A stretch of DNA of 64,000 nt from assembly GCF_014649695.1 (NCBI RefSeq), contig NZ_BMTN01000005.1, positions 248,001 through 312,000 on the forward strand, written 5' to 3'. The translations under genes and the position numbers were made by a program. Under the pieces are notes generated by a model. It did no database searches, was not told the origin of the DNA, and was given only the letters and a program-made list of their open reading frames with translations. Shown one piece after another: positions 1-8,568 of this stretch. The stretch comes from Streptomyces kurssanovii (GTDB lineage Bacteria; Actinomycetota; Actinomycetes; Streptomycetales; Streptomycetaceae). Within the stretch, counting starts at the first letter, position 1; each line of letters opens with the position of its first letter.

Positions 1-934
1 GTGTGATCACGCGGGGATCGGCGACGAGTTCGCTCACGTCGCCCGGGCGGCGGTCCTCGACGGTGTACGGCATCTGCCTGCCGGAGGCCTCACCGAAGGC
101 GGCCAGCAGTTCCAGGACCGAAGTGCCCGATCCGACGCCGAGGTTGAACACCCGCATTCCGGGTGCGTCGTCGAGATGCTCCAGCGCCACCCGATGGGCC
201 TCGGCGACATCCATGACATGGATGTAGTCACGGACCCCGGTGCCGTCCCTGGTGGCGTAGTCGCCGCCGTACACCGTCACGCTCATGCGCTCGCCGTCGG
301 CGACCTGGGCCAGGCGAGGCATCAGGTTGACGTCACCGCCACGGGGGGACTCGCCGAGCAGGCCGCTGGGATGTGCGCCCACCGGGTTGAAATAGCGCAG
401 GGACAGCACACGGAACTCCGGACGGAGCCGGCACACGTCGGCGAGTATCTGCTCACACGCCCACTTCGACGCGGCGTACGGATTCGTGGGCCGGGCCGGG
501 GCGTGCTCGCTCAGCGGTACCTTGTCACCCTCGCCGTAGATGGAGCAGGACGAGGAGAACACCAGCTGGTGGATGCCGTGTTCGTCCATCGCTCGCAGTA
601 GGGAGGTCGTACCGCCGATATTGGTGTCGTAGTACTCGATCGGCTTCCGCATCGACTCGCCGACGGCCTTCTTCCCGGCGAAGTGCACCACCGCGTCCAC
701 GGAATGGTGGTCGAACACGTCCGAGAGGGCGTGCCTGTCGCGCAGATCCAGCCGGTAGACGGCGCTCAGATAGCGATCGGCGACCTTCTGCACGCGGGAG
801 AAGACCTGGGGTGAGCTGTTGGAGTAGTTGTCGACGACCACCAGCGCGTAGCCGTGATCGAGCAGTTCGACACAGGTGTGGCTGCCGATGAAGCCGGCTC
901 CACCGGTGATCAGGATGGTTGACGGTGCTGGCAC
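1..934 (-). CDS. galE: UDP-glucose 4-epimerase, C-terminus cut by window edge
   Basis: Interconverts UDP-glucose and UDP-galactose in the cytoplasm (Leloir pathway) and supplies UDP-galactose for polysaccharides. The minus-strand reading frame runs from a GTG at 934 off the left end of the window, giving 311 readable codons of a family usually about 320-340 long, so only the tail is missing. Visible are the NAD-binding TGGAGFIG near residue 10, the catalytic serine block SSSCSIYG, the YAASK (YxxxK) pair, and the RYFNPVGAHPSG substrate segment. An AAGGAG box lies 6-7 bases before the GTG. It sits 51 bases downstream of the glycosyltransferase gene on the same strand, so the two probably share a transcript and the epimerase may feed the transferase. 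Confidence 0.95.
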   Translation of the reverse strand, partial: MPAPSTILITGGAGFIGSHTCVELLDHGYALVVVDNYSNSSPQVFSRVQKVADRYLSAVYRLDLRDRHALSDVFDHHSVDAVVHFAGKKAVGESMRKPIEYYDTNIGGTTSLLRAMDEHGIHQLVFSSSCSIYGEGDKVPLSEHAPARPTNPYAASKWACEQILADVCRLRPEFRVLSLRYFNPVGAHPSGLLGESPRGGDVNLMPRLAQVADGERMSVTVYGGDYATRDGTGVRDYIHVMDVAEAHRVALEHLDDAPGMRVFNLGVGSGTSVLELLAAFGEASGRQMPYTVEDRRPGDVSELVADPRVIT

Positions 935-985
935 GGGCTTCTCCTTCGCAAGTTCGTGGGGATGGTCGGACGCGGGCACCGGGGC

Positions 986-2854
986 TCACCAGCCGAGAAC
1001 AGTGGCCGCGTAGGCGGGGAAGAACGTGATGGCCAGGAGGGGTGGGACGTTTGAGGCGACACCGACGAGCAGCGAGGTCCTCGCTGTGGCCAGGGCGGCA
1101 CGGAAGCTTGTGCCCGCCGCACGGGACGTCTCCCGTACGTGCAGTAGGGGCACGGCCAGGGCGACCACACCGTAGGTCACGGCGCCGACCAGGGAGAGGA
1201 AGACGTAGCCCACCGCGGGACGCGTCAGCTCTCCGAACAGGCTGACACCGGCCAGGGACACCGCCAGGACGGCGAACGGCAGCACCAGGCGGGTCAGCAG
1301 GGGTTCCGGGCCGCTGCGTTGCTTGGGCGTGACCTTGAAGACCACCGGCCGGGGGCGCATCCGCTGGCGCGCCGCTCCCAGGACCCCCCACACGATGTAG
1401 GGCCAGCGGGCGAGGGCGAACAGCCAGACCTCCCAGCTGATGACCGGGGCGGAGGGCGGACGCAGCAGTCCGCACCGCCGCATGAGGAACAGCGCCAGGA
1501 GGACCCAGAGGGGCATGAACAAGAAATGGAGCAGGAAGTCGAAGTAGTTGACGTTCATCCATGGCAGCCCGGTGAGCACCGCGATCGGCGGCAGTGACAT
1601 GCCGGCCAGAACGGTCAGCGCGAGCAGCGGGTAGTAGCCCAGCGCGTAGGCGAAACGCAGACGGCACAGGATGGGCATACGGCCTATGTGGTGCCAGATC
1701 AGGCTGAACAGCATCGTCGTGAGGCTGCGTGACCACTGGTATTCCTGCGTGACCATGTCGGCGAAGGTGAGCGGCCCGTCACCGTGTGCCTCAGCGTCTA
1801 TTGCGAACGCCCCTTGCCATCCTGCGGAGTTGAGAAGCATCGTCGTGGAGAAATCCTCTGCGAGCTCCGGTCCGAGCCCCCCGATGTCGCGCAGCGCGGC
1901 GGTACGGACCGCGTAGTGCGAGCCGATGCACATCGGTGCGAGTCCGTTGCTGTGGCCGAGCTGTACGGCCCCGTGCCAGACGGCCTCCCGGTACAGCCGG
2001 CCCCGCGCGGACCACGACTGGGCGGCGTTGACGTCGCAGACGCTCGGAGCGGCCACGTACCCGATGGCCGGGTCGGCGAACGGCCTCACCATTTCGGCCA
2101 GGTAGGTGGGGGACGGGACATGGTCGCAGTCGAGCTGGGAGACGACCGCGTAGTCGCGGTAACCCCAGCAGTCGTAGAAATAGGCGAGGTTGCCTTCCTT
2201 GCAGCGGGTGCGCCGGGGCCAGGTGGTCCGGTGGTACGCCGGGACGCCCCGGCGGCACGACACATGGACGCCGTGGCGACGGCACCACTGGAAGATCTCC
2301 TCGGTCGGGTCCTCGTCGCACAGCCAGACGTCGTACGGGTGGGGGAAGACCTGAGCCGTCATGGCTTCGAGCGTTTTGCGGACCGTGCACCACTGCTCCG
2401 AGGGCGCCCGGGTCACCGCGAAGGCGACGGGCAGCGAGGGGACCTCGAGCGAGGGGTTCACCCGCTTCAGCCTGCTGACGGTGAACAGGAAGTAGAAGGG
2501 GAGTGCCGTCAGGTACAGCAGCAGGATGCTGTTGATGATCAGTCCGGCCCATCCGACCCGGTGCTCCGGACTCAGCCACCACATCCAGAACCAGGCGAAG
2601 GCCAGCGTCCAGCTGACGGCCAGACCGATGACGACGGCCTGGTCCCCGCCGGACAGCACGCGCACGAAGGTGTCGCGGTGTACGGACCGGGCGGGCGGGC
2701 GCCACCTGAAGACGGGGCCCTCCGCCGTGATCCGCGCGACACGTCCGCCGGACATCTTCCGGATCTGGGCCTCCAGCGGCGTCCCACTCCCCGCATCGGA
2801 CGGGGCACTGCCGTCAAGGGTGTCGTGGGAGACCGCGAGGCGCCTGGAAGCCAT
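986..2854 (-). CDS. membrane glycosyltransferase family 2 (cellulose/hyaluronan synthase-like)
   Basis: 622 residues. A processive GT2-type polysaccharide synthase is the best reading: two N-terminal membrane segments (about residues 65-125), a cytosolic catalytic domain with CDEDP, the acceptor-metal motif DCDH, AEDFST (TED-like) and QEYQWSRS at the QxxRW position, then about five further membrane segments to the C-terminus. The usual Arg of QxxRW is Gln here. The start at 2854 is chosen because a GGAG lies 7 bases upstream; the frame is open 18 codons further. It precedes galE on the same strand, consistent with a UDP-hexose donor, but the polymer cannot be told from sequence. A divergent TetR gene and an inverted repeat lie upstream. 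Confidence 0.85.
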   Translation of the reverse strand: MASRRLAVSHDTLDGSAPSDAGSGTPLEAQIRKMSGGRVARITAEGPVFRWRPPARSVHRDTFVRVLSGGDQAVVIGLAVSWTLAFAWFWMWWLSPEHRVGWAGLIINSILLLYLTALPFYFLFTVSRLKRVNPSLEVPSLPVAFAVTRAPSEQWCTVRKTLEAMTAQVFPHPYDVWLCDEDPTEEIFQWCRRHGVHVSCRRGVPAYHRTTWPRRTRCKEGNLAYFYDCWGYRDYAVVSQLDCDHVPSPTYLAEMVRPFADPAIGYVAAPSVCDVNAAQSWSARGRLYREAVWHGAVQLGHSNGLAPMCIGSHYAVRTAALRDIGGLGPELAEDFSTTMLLNSAGWQGAFAIDAEAHGDGPLTFADMVTQEYQWSRSLTTMLFSLIWHHIGRMPILCRLRFAYALGYYPLLALTVLAGMSLPPIAVLTGLPWMNVNYFDFLLHFLFMPLWVLLALFLMRRCGLLRPPSAPVISWEVWLFALARWPYIVWGVLGAARQRMRPRPVVFKVTPKQRSGPEPLLTRLVLPFAVLAVSLAGVSLFGELTRPAVGYVFLSLVGAVTYGVVALAVPLLHVRETSRAAGTSFRAALATARTSLLVGVASNVPPLLAITFFPAYAATVLGW

Positions 2855-2956
2855 GGCAACGCTCCGTAGTGGTATGCGTACTGAGGTGAAGGCCCGCGCT
2901 GGACTCACGGCCGCACACTGCGGGGATCCGCGCGTTTTCAGACCTTGTATCCGTAA

Positions 2957-2972
2957 GCCGTATATTTACGGC
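2957..2972. promoter_or_regulatory. inverted repeat, candidate TetR operator
   Basis: Perfect 6-base arms GCCGTA / TACGGC around TATT, in an unusually AT-rich stretch between the divergent glycosyltransferase (start 2854) and TetR gene (start 3056). An adjoining CGTATACG palindrome is at 2972-2979. Position and symmetry suit a TetR-family operator controlling both genes; binding is inferred. Confidence 0.5.
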
Positions 2973-3055
2973 GTATACGTACACATTCCACCCATTGGGG
3001 CATATGGTCAAGAGGGGGAAGGCCGGAAGGCTTGTTCCGCCACTGGAGGCGACGT

Positions 3056-3844
3056 ATGACCAGGGAGACCGGGCAGGGCGCGGGCCGTCGCGCCGGTGAT
3101 CGGGGCCGCTACGGGCGACTGAGCCGGGAACGAGTCCTTGCCACCGCTCTGCAAGTGGTCGATCGTGAGGGGCTCGGGGCGCTCAGCATGCGGCGACTGG
3201 GCGCCGAGTTGGGCGTCGAGGCCATGGCTCTGTACCGATACGCGGCGGGCAAGGAAGCCCTGCTGGACGGCCTGGTCGAGGCTCTGTATCTGGAGCTGGA
3301 GGACACGCTGGCCGCTGAGCCCCGCGACGCGGGAACGCCGCCTGCGAACGCCTCGCGGCCGTTTCCCGCGTGGCGCACGGAACTCCACCACGTCGCACGA
3401 CAGACCTACTTGGTCGCCCTGCGTCACCCCCACGCAGTACCACTGCTGGCGACCCGGATGCTGGCCGTCCCCCTCGCACGCCGTTCCCCGGCCGTACTCC
3501 GGGACCACGAGCGGGTCCTGACCCTGCTGCAACAGGCGGGCCTGGATGACGCCTCCGCGGCAAGAACCCACCGGGCGTACACCGCGTGGCTGCTCGGCTA
3601 TGTCTTCGTCGAGCTCCGGGCCATGGTGGACGCTCCCGACGAGCCCGATCCGGCGTTCCGACTCGGCCTGCACCTGATGCCGGCGCAAGAACTTCCCCGG
3701 CTTCGCGCGGCCACCGCCCACCTCGCCGAGCGCGAGGGACCGGAGGGACTCGCCGCGGGGCTGGATGCTCTGCTCGACGGCCGTGTTCCGGACGGCGGCG
3801 ACCCGCCTGCCAACGGCGGGGCCGGGAATGGGCCGCCGCGGTGA
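3056..3844 (+). CDS. TetR/AcrR family transcriptional regulator
   Basis: 262 residues. N-terminal helix-turn-helix at about residues 25-70 (LSMRRLGAELGVEAMALYRY is the recognition region), followed by a long alpha-helical ligand domain resembling the tetracycline-repressor C-terminal family. The ATG at 3056 has GGAGG 6 bases upstream; an earlier in-frame TTG at 3032 has no ribosome site and was not used. Probably a repressor acting at the AT-rich inverted repeat just upstream, so likely autoregulated and controlling the divergent glycosyltransferase-galE unit. The ligand is unknown. Confidence 0.88.
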   Translation: MTRETGQGAGRRAGDRGRYGRLSRERVLATALQVVDREGLGALSMRRLGAELGVEAMALYRYAAGKEALLDGLVEALYLELEDTLAAEPRDAGTPPANASRPFPAWRTELHHVARQTYLVALRHPHAVPLLATRMLAVPLARRSPAVLRDHERVLTLLQQAGLDDASAARTHRAYTAWLLGYVFVELRAMVDAPDEPDPAFRLGLHLMPAQELPRLRAATAHLAEREGPEGLAAGLDALLDGRVPDGGDPPANGGAGNGPPR

Positions 3845-4291
3845 TCAGGACCGACGAGCGGTACCGAGGGCTCGCCCATCACGTCGGTGACCCGGCGTCG
3901 GCCGCGGCTGTCCGAGCGCCTCAGCGTAGGGCGCGGTCTGCCCGCGTGGTGCGATCTTCTGCTTCTCGGGCGATGTCGGCGTAGAGGCGAAAGAAGGCCC
4001 GGCGGGCTTCGCCGCGTTCTCGTTCGTGCGGGGCTGCCCCGCACCGGGCGACGAGGTCCCGGGCCTGGACACCGGGGCCGGCGCTGCGGCAGAAGCGGAA
4101 GCGGCGGCAGGAGCGGGTCGGCTTCCGTGGCGCGGGGTGAGTTCGGCAGCCGGGTCGACCGCCATGGCGAGCAATCCGGAGGAAATTCCGGCAGGGGCGG
4201 TGAGCCGGTGGAGGCGGCTGGACAATGCGCCGCCGTCCGGGCGCCGCCCGCTCGGACGCTTGCGGCCCCGGCGGCACGAGCGCGCCCGCGC
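3845..4291. other. 447-base gap, no convincing gene
   Basis: Nothing with a credible start and ribosome site. On the minus strand about 4080-3921 a stretch reads like ordinary protein (it includes ERERGEARRAFFRLYADIAR) but has no start codon and may be the remnant tail of a lost gene. Confidence 0.4.
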
Positions 4292-6100
4292 TCAAGGGGC
4301 AGCAGGGGTCAGCTGGGCGTCGCGGTGCACCAGCGCGGCATAGCGGCCGCCCTGTTCGAGGAGTTGCTGATGGGTTCCGCACTCGGCCGCGCGGCCGGCG
4401 TCGAGCACGACGATCTGGTCCGCGTCCCTGACCGTGGAGAGCCGGTGGGCGATGGTGATGGTGGTCCGGCCACGGGACAAGGACTCGATGGCCTGTTGCA
4501 CCGCGTGCTCGGTACGGGTGTCGAGGGCGCTGGTCGCCTCGTCGAGGATCAGGACCGGCGGGTCGCGCAGGATGGTGCGGGCGAGGGCGAGCCGCTGCTT
4601 CTCGCCGCCGGAGAAGCGGTAGCCCCGCTCGCCGACCAGGGTGTCGTAGCCGTCGGGCAGTGAGGCGATGTGGTCGTGGATCTGCGCGGCGCGGGCGGCG
4701 GCCTCGAGTTCCTCGTCCGTGGCGTCCGGCTTGGCGAAGCGCAGATTGTCGGCGACGGAGGCATGGAAGAGGTACGTCTCCTGGGAGACGACTCCGACGG
4801 CCCGTGCGAGCGTGTCGAAGGCCAGGTCCCGTACGTCGACGCCGTCGATGGTGACCCGGCCGCCGGTGACGTCGTACAGCCGGGGAACCAGATAGCTGAG
4901 CGTGGACTTGCCGGAGCCGGTCGGGCCGACCACCGCGAGCGAGCCGCCGGCGGGGACGGTGAGGTCGATGCCGTCGAGGGTGGGCCGCTCCTGCGCGGGG
5001 TCGTAGGAGAAGCCGACCTTCTCGAAGCACACTTCGCCACGGACCTTGTCGAGCGCGACGGGCTCCGCCGGCTCGGTGATGTCGACGCGCAGGTCGAGAT
5101 ATTCGAAGATCCGCTGGAACAGGGCGAGCGACGTCTGCATCTGCACCCCGGTGGAGAGCAGGCTCACGGCCGGCCGGAACAGGCCCTGCTGGAGCGAGAC
5201 GAAGGCGACGAGCGTGCCGATGGAGATCGCGGGCCCGCCGGTCCGCAGTGCGAAGCCCGCGGCCCAGTAGATGAGGGCCGGCATGGCCGCCATGACGATG
5301 CCTATGGTCGACATCCGCCAGCGGCCGGCCATGCTCGAGCGCACCTCGAGGTCGACCAGGCGCTCCGACTCCTCGGCGAAGGACCTGGTGAGGGAGTCGG
5401 CCCTGCCCATGGTGCGGCCGAGCAGAATGCCGCTGACGGACAGTGACTCGGTGACGGTCGCGGCCATCGCGGCCATCTGCTTCTGCCGTTGGGTGGTGAT
5501 CTTCTTGCGCTCGCGGCCGACCCGGCGGCTGATCCAGACGAACAGCGGCAGCAGGACGAGGGAGACGACGGTGAGCCGCCAGTCCAGGGCCAGCATGGCG
5601 ACGACGCTGGCGACGACCGCGGTGAGGTTGGAGACCAGGGAGGTGGCCGTCGAGGTCACGGTGGCCTGCATGCCGCCGATGTCGTTGGCGATGCGCGACT
5701 GGACCTCACCGGTGCGGGTCCTCGTGAAGAAGGCGAGCGGCATCCGCTGCAACTGCGCGTAGACCCCGGTGCGCAGATCGTGCATCACCTGCTGGCCCAC
5801 CGTGGTGGAGATCAGCGTCTGGAGCACACCGAAGACGCTGGTCATCACGGCGGTGGCGATCATGCCGAGGGCGAGCAGGCTGAGGAGCCCGGTGCGGCCC
5901 TGCGGGATCGCGGTGTCGAGGATCTCGCGCAGCAGGAACGGCGAGGCGACCGAGACCAGCGACGAGGCGCCGACGAGCAGGCCCACGACGGCGAGCCGGC
6001 CGCGGTAGGGCCGGAAGAGCCGCAGGATCCGCCGCACCTCTGCGGGCGGTTGGTCCGGGTCCTTGGGCGGTGGTGTCCAGGAGGTGTGTTCGAGCCGCAA
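4292..6100 (-). CDS. ABC exporter, fused permease and ATPase
   Basis: 602 residues, a half-transporter typical of multidrug or lipid exporters working as a homodimer in the membrane. Six membrane segments occupy roughly residues 35-320. The nucleotide-binding domain carries Walker A GPTGSGKST, Q-loop VVSQETYLF, signature FSGGEKQRLAL, Walker B VLILDEATSALD and switch IAHRLST, all intact. The start is TTG at 6100 with GAGGAG 4 bases upstream. It is transcribed away from a MarR regulator, with two tandem inverted repeats between them, so it is probably repressed by that regulator and induced by its ligand. The substrate cannot be read from sequence. Confidence 0.93.
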   Translation of the reverse strand: MRLEHTSWTPPPKDPDQPPAEVRRILRLFRPYRGRLAVVGLLVGASSLVSVASPFLLREILDTAIPQGRTGLLSLLALGMIATAVMTSVFGVLQTLISTTVGQQVMHDLRTGVYAQLQRMPLAFFTRTRTGEVQSRIANDIGGMQATVTSTATSLVSNLTAVVASVVAMLALDWRLTVVSLVLLPLFVWISRRVGRERKKITTQRQKQMAAMAATVTESLSVSGILLGRTMGRADSLTRSFAEESERLVDLEVRSSMAGRWRMSTIGIVMAAMPALIYWAAGFALRTGGPAISIGTLVAFVSLQQGLFRPAVSLLSTGVQMQTSLALFQRIFEYLDLRVDITEPAEPVALDKVRGEVCFEKVGFSYDPAQERPTLDGIDLTVPAGGSLAVVGPTGSGKSTLSYLVPRLYDVTGGRVTIDGVDVRDLAFDTLARAVGVVSQETYLFHASVADNLRFAKPDATDEELEAAARAAQIHDHIASLPDGYDTLVGERGYRFSGGEKQRLALARTILRDPPVLILDEATSALDTRTEHAVQQAIESLSRGRTTITIAHRLSTVRDADQIVVLDAGRAAECGTHQQLLEQGGRYAALVHRDAQLTPAAP

Positions 6101-6139
6101 TGGTCTCCTCAGGAAGGGATGCGATGTGAGAGCCTAGCC

Positions 6140-6183
6140 CATTGTTACCTATGCTCACAATGAACAAGGTCCTGATATTGTTC
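6140..6183. promoter_or_regulatory. two tandem inverted repeats, candidate MarR operators
   Basis: Repeat 1 (6140-6162) has arms CATTGTTA / TCACAATG (7 of 8 pair) over 7 bases. Repeat 2 (6162-6183) has perfect arms GAACAA / TTGTTC over 10 bases. Centres are about 21 bases apart, two helical turns, which suits two dimers on one DNA face. The second ends 5 bases before the MarR ATG and would block its transcription. Confidence 0.6.
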
Positions 6184-6188
6184 CCGGC

Positions 6189-6635
6189 ATGAGCACCCCC
6201 GACGCCGACGGCCTGCTCGCCGAACAGCTGCTCCGGCTCACCCGCCGGCTCCACCGCAGCCAGAAGCGCCAGCTCCAGTCGGCGGACATAGCGATCACCC
6301 CCGCCCAGTCCCGGCTGCTGCGCACCGTGGCGCATTACGAAGAGCCGCCCCGTATGGCGGATCTGGCGGAGCGTCTCGAGGTGGTCCCCCGTGCCGTCAC
6401 GAGCCTGGTCGACGGCCTGGAGGCAGGCGGCCGGGTCCGCCGGGTGCCCGACCCGGCCAACCGCCGGGTGACCCGCATCGAGTTGACCGACACGGGTCGC
6501 GCCACGCTGCGCGCCCTGCGCGACGCGCGCCGCGCGGCGGCGGAGGACGTGCTCGCCCCCCTCACCACGGAGCAGCGCGAGACCCTCGCCGGCCTGCTGT
6601 CCGCCCTGGTCGACAGCCCGGGACCGCACTGCTGA
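6189..6635 (+). CDS. MarR family transcriptional regulator
   Basis: 148 residues with the winged-helix layout of MarR proteins: dimerisation helix at the N-terminus, recognition region PPRMADLAERLEVVPRAVTS at about residues 55-75, wing DPANRRVTRIELTDTGR at about 95-112, then C-terminal helices. No Shine-Dalgarno box precedes the ATG and the operator repeats come within 5 bases of it, so the mRNA may be leaderless. Divergent from the ABC exporter; most likely a ligand-released repressor of both. Confidence 0.9.
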   Translation: MSTPDADGLLAEQLLRLTRRLHRSQKRQLQSADIAITPAQSRLLRTVAHYEEPPRMADLAERLEVVPRAVTSLVDGLEAGGRVRRVPDPANRRVTRIELTDTGRATLRALRDARRAAAEDVLAPLTTEQRETLAGLLSALVDSPGPHC

Positions 6636-6744
6636 CGGACCAGGACCGGAGCCCGGAGCGCCGGGAATAAATCGTTTGCTGCCGCCCGTCCCGCGGCGGG
6701 AGGCTGGCAGATCTGTGCCGACCTTCCGAACGATCTGGGACATC

Positions 6745-8568
6745 ATGCAGATTCGCGACCTTCCGTATGTCGATCCTGGTCTCCCGGACGTCCGGTCGGG
6801 GCCGGGATTCCTCCTCTGGCTCGGACGCCGGCAACTGCGTGGCCAACTCCGTTCGCTGTCTTGGGGAATGCTGCACTTCGTGTCCGTCATGGCGCTTCCC
6901 TACGGGGTCGGCAGGGCTGTCCAGGCGGTCGTGGAGAAGTCCGGCAGTGCCCTCGCCATGGCGGGCGCGCTGCTCACCGCCTCCGCCGTCTGCATCGCCG
7001 TCGGCGACACCATGCTGCACCGCACGGCCGTCACCAACTGGATCACCGCCGCGGCGCGCGTCCAGCAGCTCCTGATCCGCAAGACCTCCGAACTGGGCTC
7101 CGCGCTCACCCGGAGGGTCGCGGCCGGCGAAGTGGTCGCCGTGTCCACCGGCGACGTCGAGAAGATCGGCTGGTTCGTCGAAGCGGTCTCCCGTTTCCTC
7201 GCCGCCGCCCTCACCGTCGTGCTGGTCTGTGTCGGCCTGCTGATCTACCAGCCGGCCCTCGGCGTCCTCGTGGCCGTCGGCGTACCGGTGCTCGCCCTCG
7301 GCGTCCTGCCGCTGCTCCCCCGGGCCACCCGTCTCGCGGACGTGCAGCGGGAGAAGGCGGGCCGTGCCACGGAGCTCGCCTCCGACACGGTCGCCGGCCT
7401 GCGGGTCCTCCGAGGCATCGGCGGCGAGGAGCTCTTCCTGAAGCGCTACCGGCACGCCTCCCAGGAGGTCCGCGCCGCCGCCGTCCGCAGCGCCCGGATG
7501 TGGTCGGCCATCTCCGCGGTACAGGTGCTGCTTCCGGGCCTGCTGCTGATCTCGGTCGTCTGGCACGGCCTCGGGCTCGTCGGCGACGGCCGGATCACCG
7601 TGGGCGAACTGGTCACCGTGTACAGCGCGGTGATGCTGCTGAGCTACCCGCTCCGCCACTTCGAGGAGATCGCCATGGCGTACTCCTTCTCCCGGCCCTC
7701 CGCGCGCCGCGCGGCCCGGGTGCTGTCACTCGAGCGGAGCACCCGGCAGGGCACCCGCGCGGACGACGCACGCCAGCTGACCGGCGATCTGTACGACCCG
7801 GCCACCGGCCTGCTCGTCCCGGCCGGAACCCTCACCGCCGTCGTCTGCGGCGACCCGGACGCGGCGGGACAGCTCGCCGAACGGCTCGGCGGCCACCCGG
7901 CGGAACCGGACGGCCTGCCCTCGGTGCTCCTCGGCGGCGTCGCCCTGGACGGCCGGCCGCTCGAAGAGGCCCGCGGCGCGGTGCTCGTCCAGGACAAGGA
8001 TCCGGTGCTGCTCTCCGGCACCCTCACGGAACTGCTCGACGTACCGGCGTCCGGGGAGGTCGCCGCGGAGCGGGCGCTGACCGCGGCGGAGTGCGGTGAC
8101 GTGCTCGACGCACTGGCGCAGGCGTCCCTCGACAACGACCCCATGAACGCGCCCATCACCGAACGCGGGCGCTCACTGTCCGGCGGCCAGCGGCAGCGGC
8201 TCGCGCTGGCGCGTTCGCTGGTCACCGACCCCGAGGTGCTGGTGCTCGACGAGCCGACGTCGGCCGTCGACTCGCACACGGAGGCGCGGATCGCGGACGG
8301 CGTGCGCAAGCTCCGCGCGGGCCGCACGACGGTCCTGTTCACGTCCTCACCGCTGCTGCTCGACCGCGCCGAGCGGGTCGTCCTGGTCCACGACGGCGAG
8401 GTCGTGGCGGTCGGCGCGCACCGCGAACTGCTGCGCACGGAGCCCCGCTACCGCGCGGTCGTGACCCGGGAGACCGACACGGAGCAGCGCCTCGTCGCGG
8501 CCCCGCGCGGCCCGGTCGCGGCACAGCTCACCAAGGCCGGCACCGAAGACATCGAGGAGACAGCATGA
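6745..8568 (+). CDS. ABC exporter subunit A with degenerate ATP site
   Basis: 607 residues: six-helix membrane domain (about residues 35-310) and ATPase domain. The Walker A position (about residue 368) reads CGDPDAAGQLAERL and has lost the GxxGxGKST consensus, including the lysine; the switch His is also gone (FTSSPLLL where IAHRL is usual). The signature LSGGQRQRLALARS and Walker B VLVLDEPTSAVD are intact. It overlaps the next gene by 4 bases (ATGA), so the two are co-translated and should form a heterodimer in which this subunit donates the working signature motif. Start chosen at the ATG of MQIRDLPY; a GTG at 6715 with GGAGG further upstream is an alternative. Confidence 0.88.
   Translation: MQIRDLPYVDPGLPDVRSGPGFLLWLGRRQLRGQLRSLSWGMLHFVSVMALPYGVGRAVQAVVEKSGSALAMAGALLTASAVCIAVGDTMLHRTAVTNWITAAARVQQLLIRKTSELGSALTRRVAAGEVVAVSTGDVEKIGWFVEAVSRFLAAALTVVLVCVGLLIYQPALGVLVAVGVPVLALGVLPLLPRATRLADVQREKAGRATELASDTVAGLRVLRGIGGEELFLKRYRHASQEVRAAAVRSARMWSAISAVQVLLPGLLLISVVWHGLGLVGDGRITVGELVTVYSAVMLLSYPLRHFEEIAMAYSFSRPSARRAARVLSLERSTRQGTRADDARQLTGDLYDPATGLLVPAGTLTAVVCGDPDAAGQLAERLGGHPAEPDGLPSVLLGGVALDGRPLEEARGAVLVQDKDPVLLSGTLTELLDVPASGEVAAERALTAAECGDVLDALAQASLDNDPMNAPITERGRSLSGGQRQRLALARSLVTDPEVLVLDEPTSAVDSHTEARIADGVRKLRAGRTTVLFTSSPLLLDRAERVVLVHDGEVVAVGAHRELLRTEPRYRAVVTRETDTEQRLVAAPRGPVAAQLTKAGTEDIEETA

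Noticed and set aside
3845-4225. 126-residue minus-strand frame
   Set aside because: Ala/Pro/Arg-rich, no ribosome site and no family resemblance; considered non-coding.
6715-6744. GTG at 6715 as start of ABC subunit A
   Set aside because: GGAGG lies 11 bases away, rather far, and the protein pattern begins better at MQIRDLPY; kept only as an alternative.
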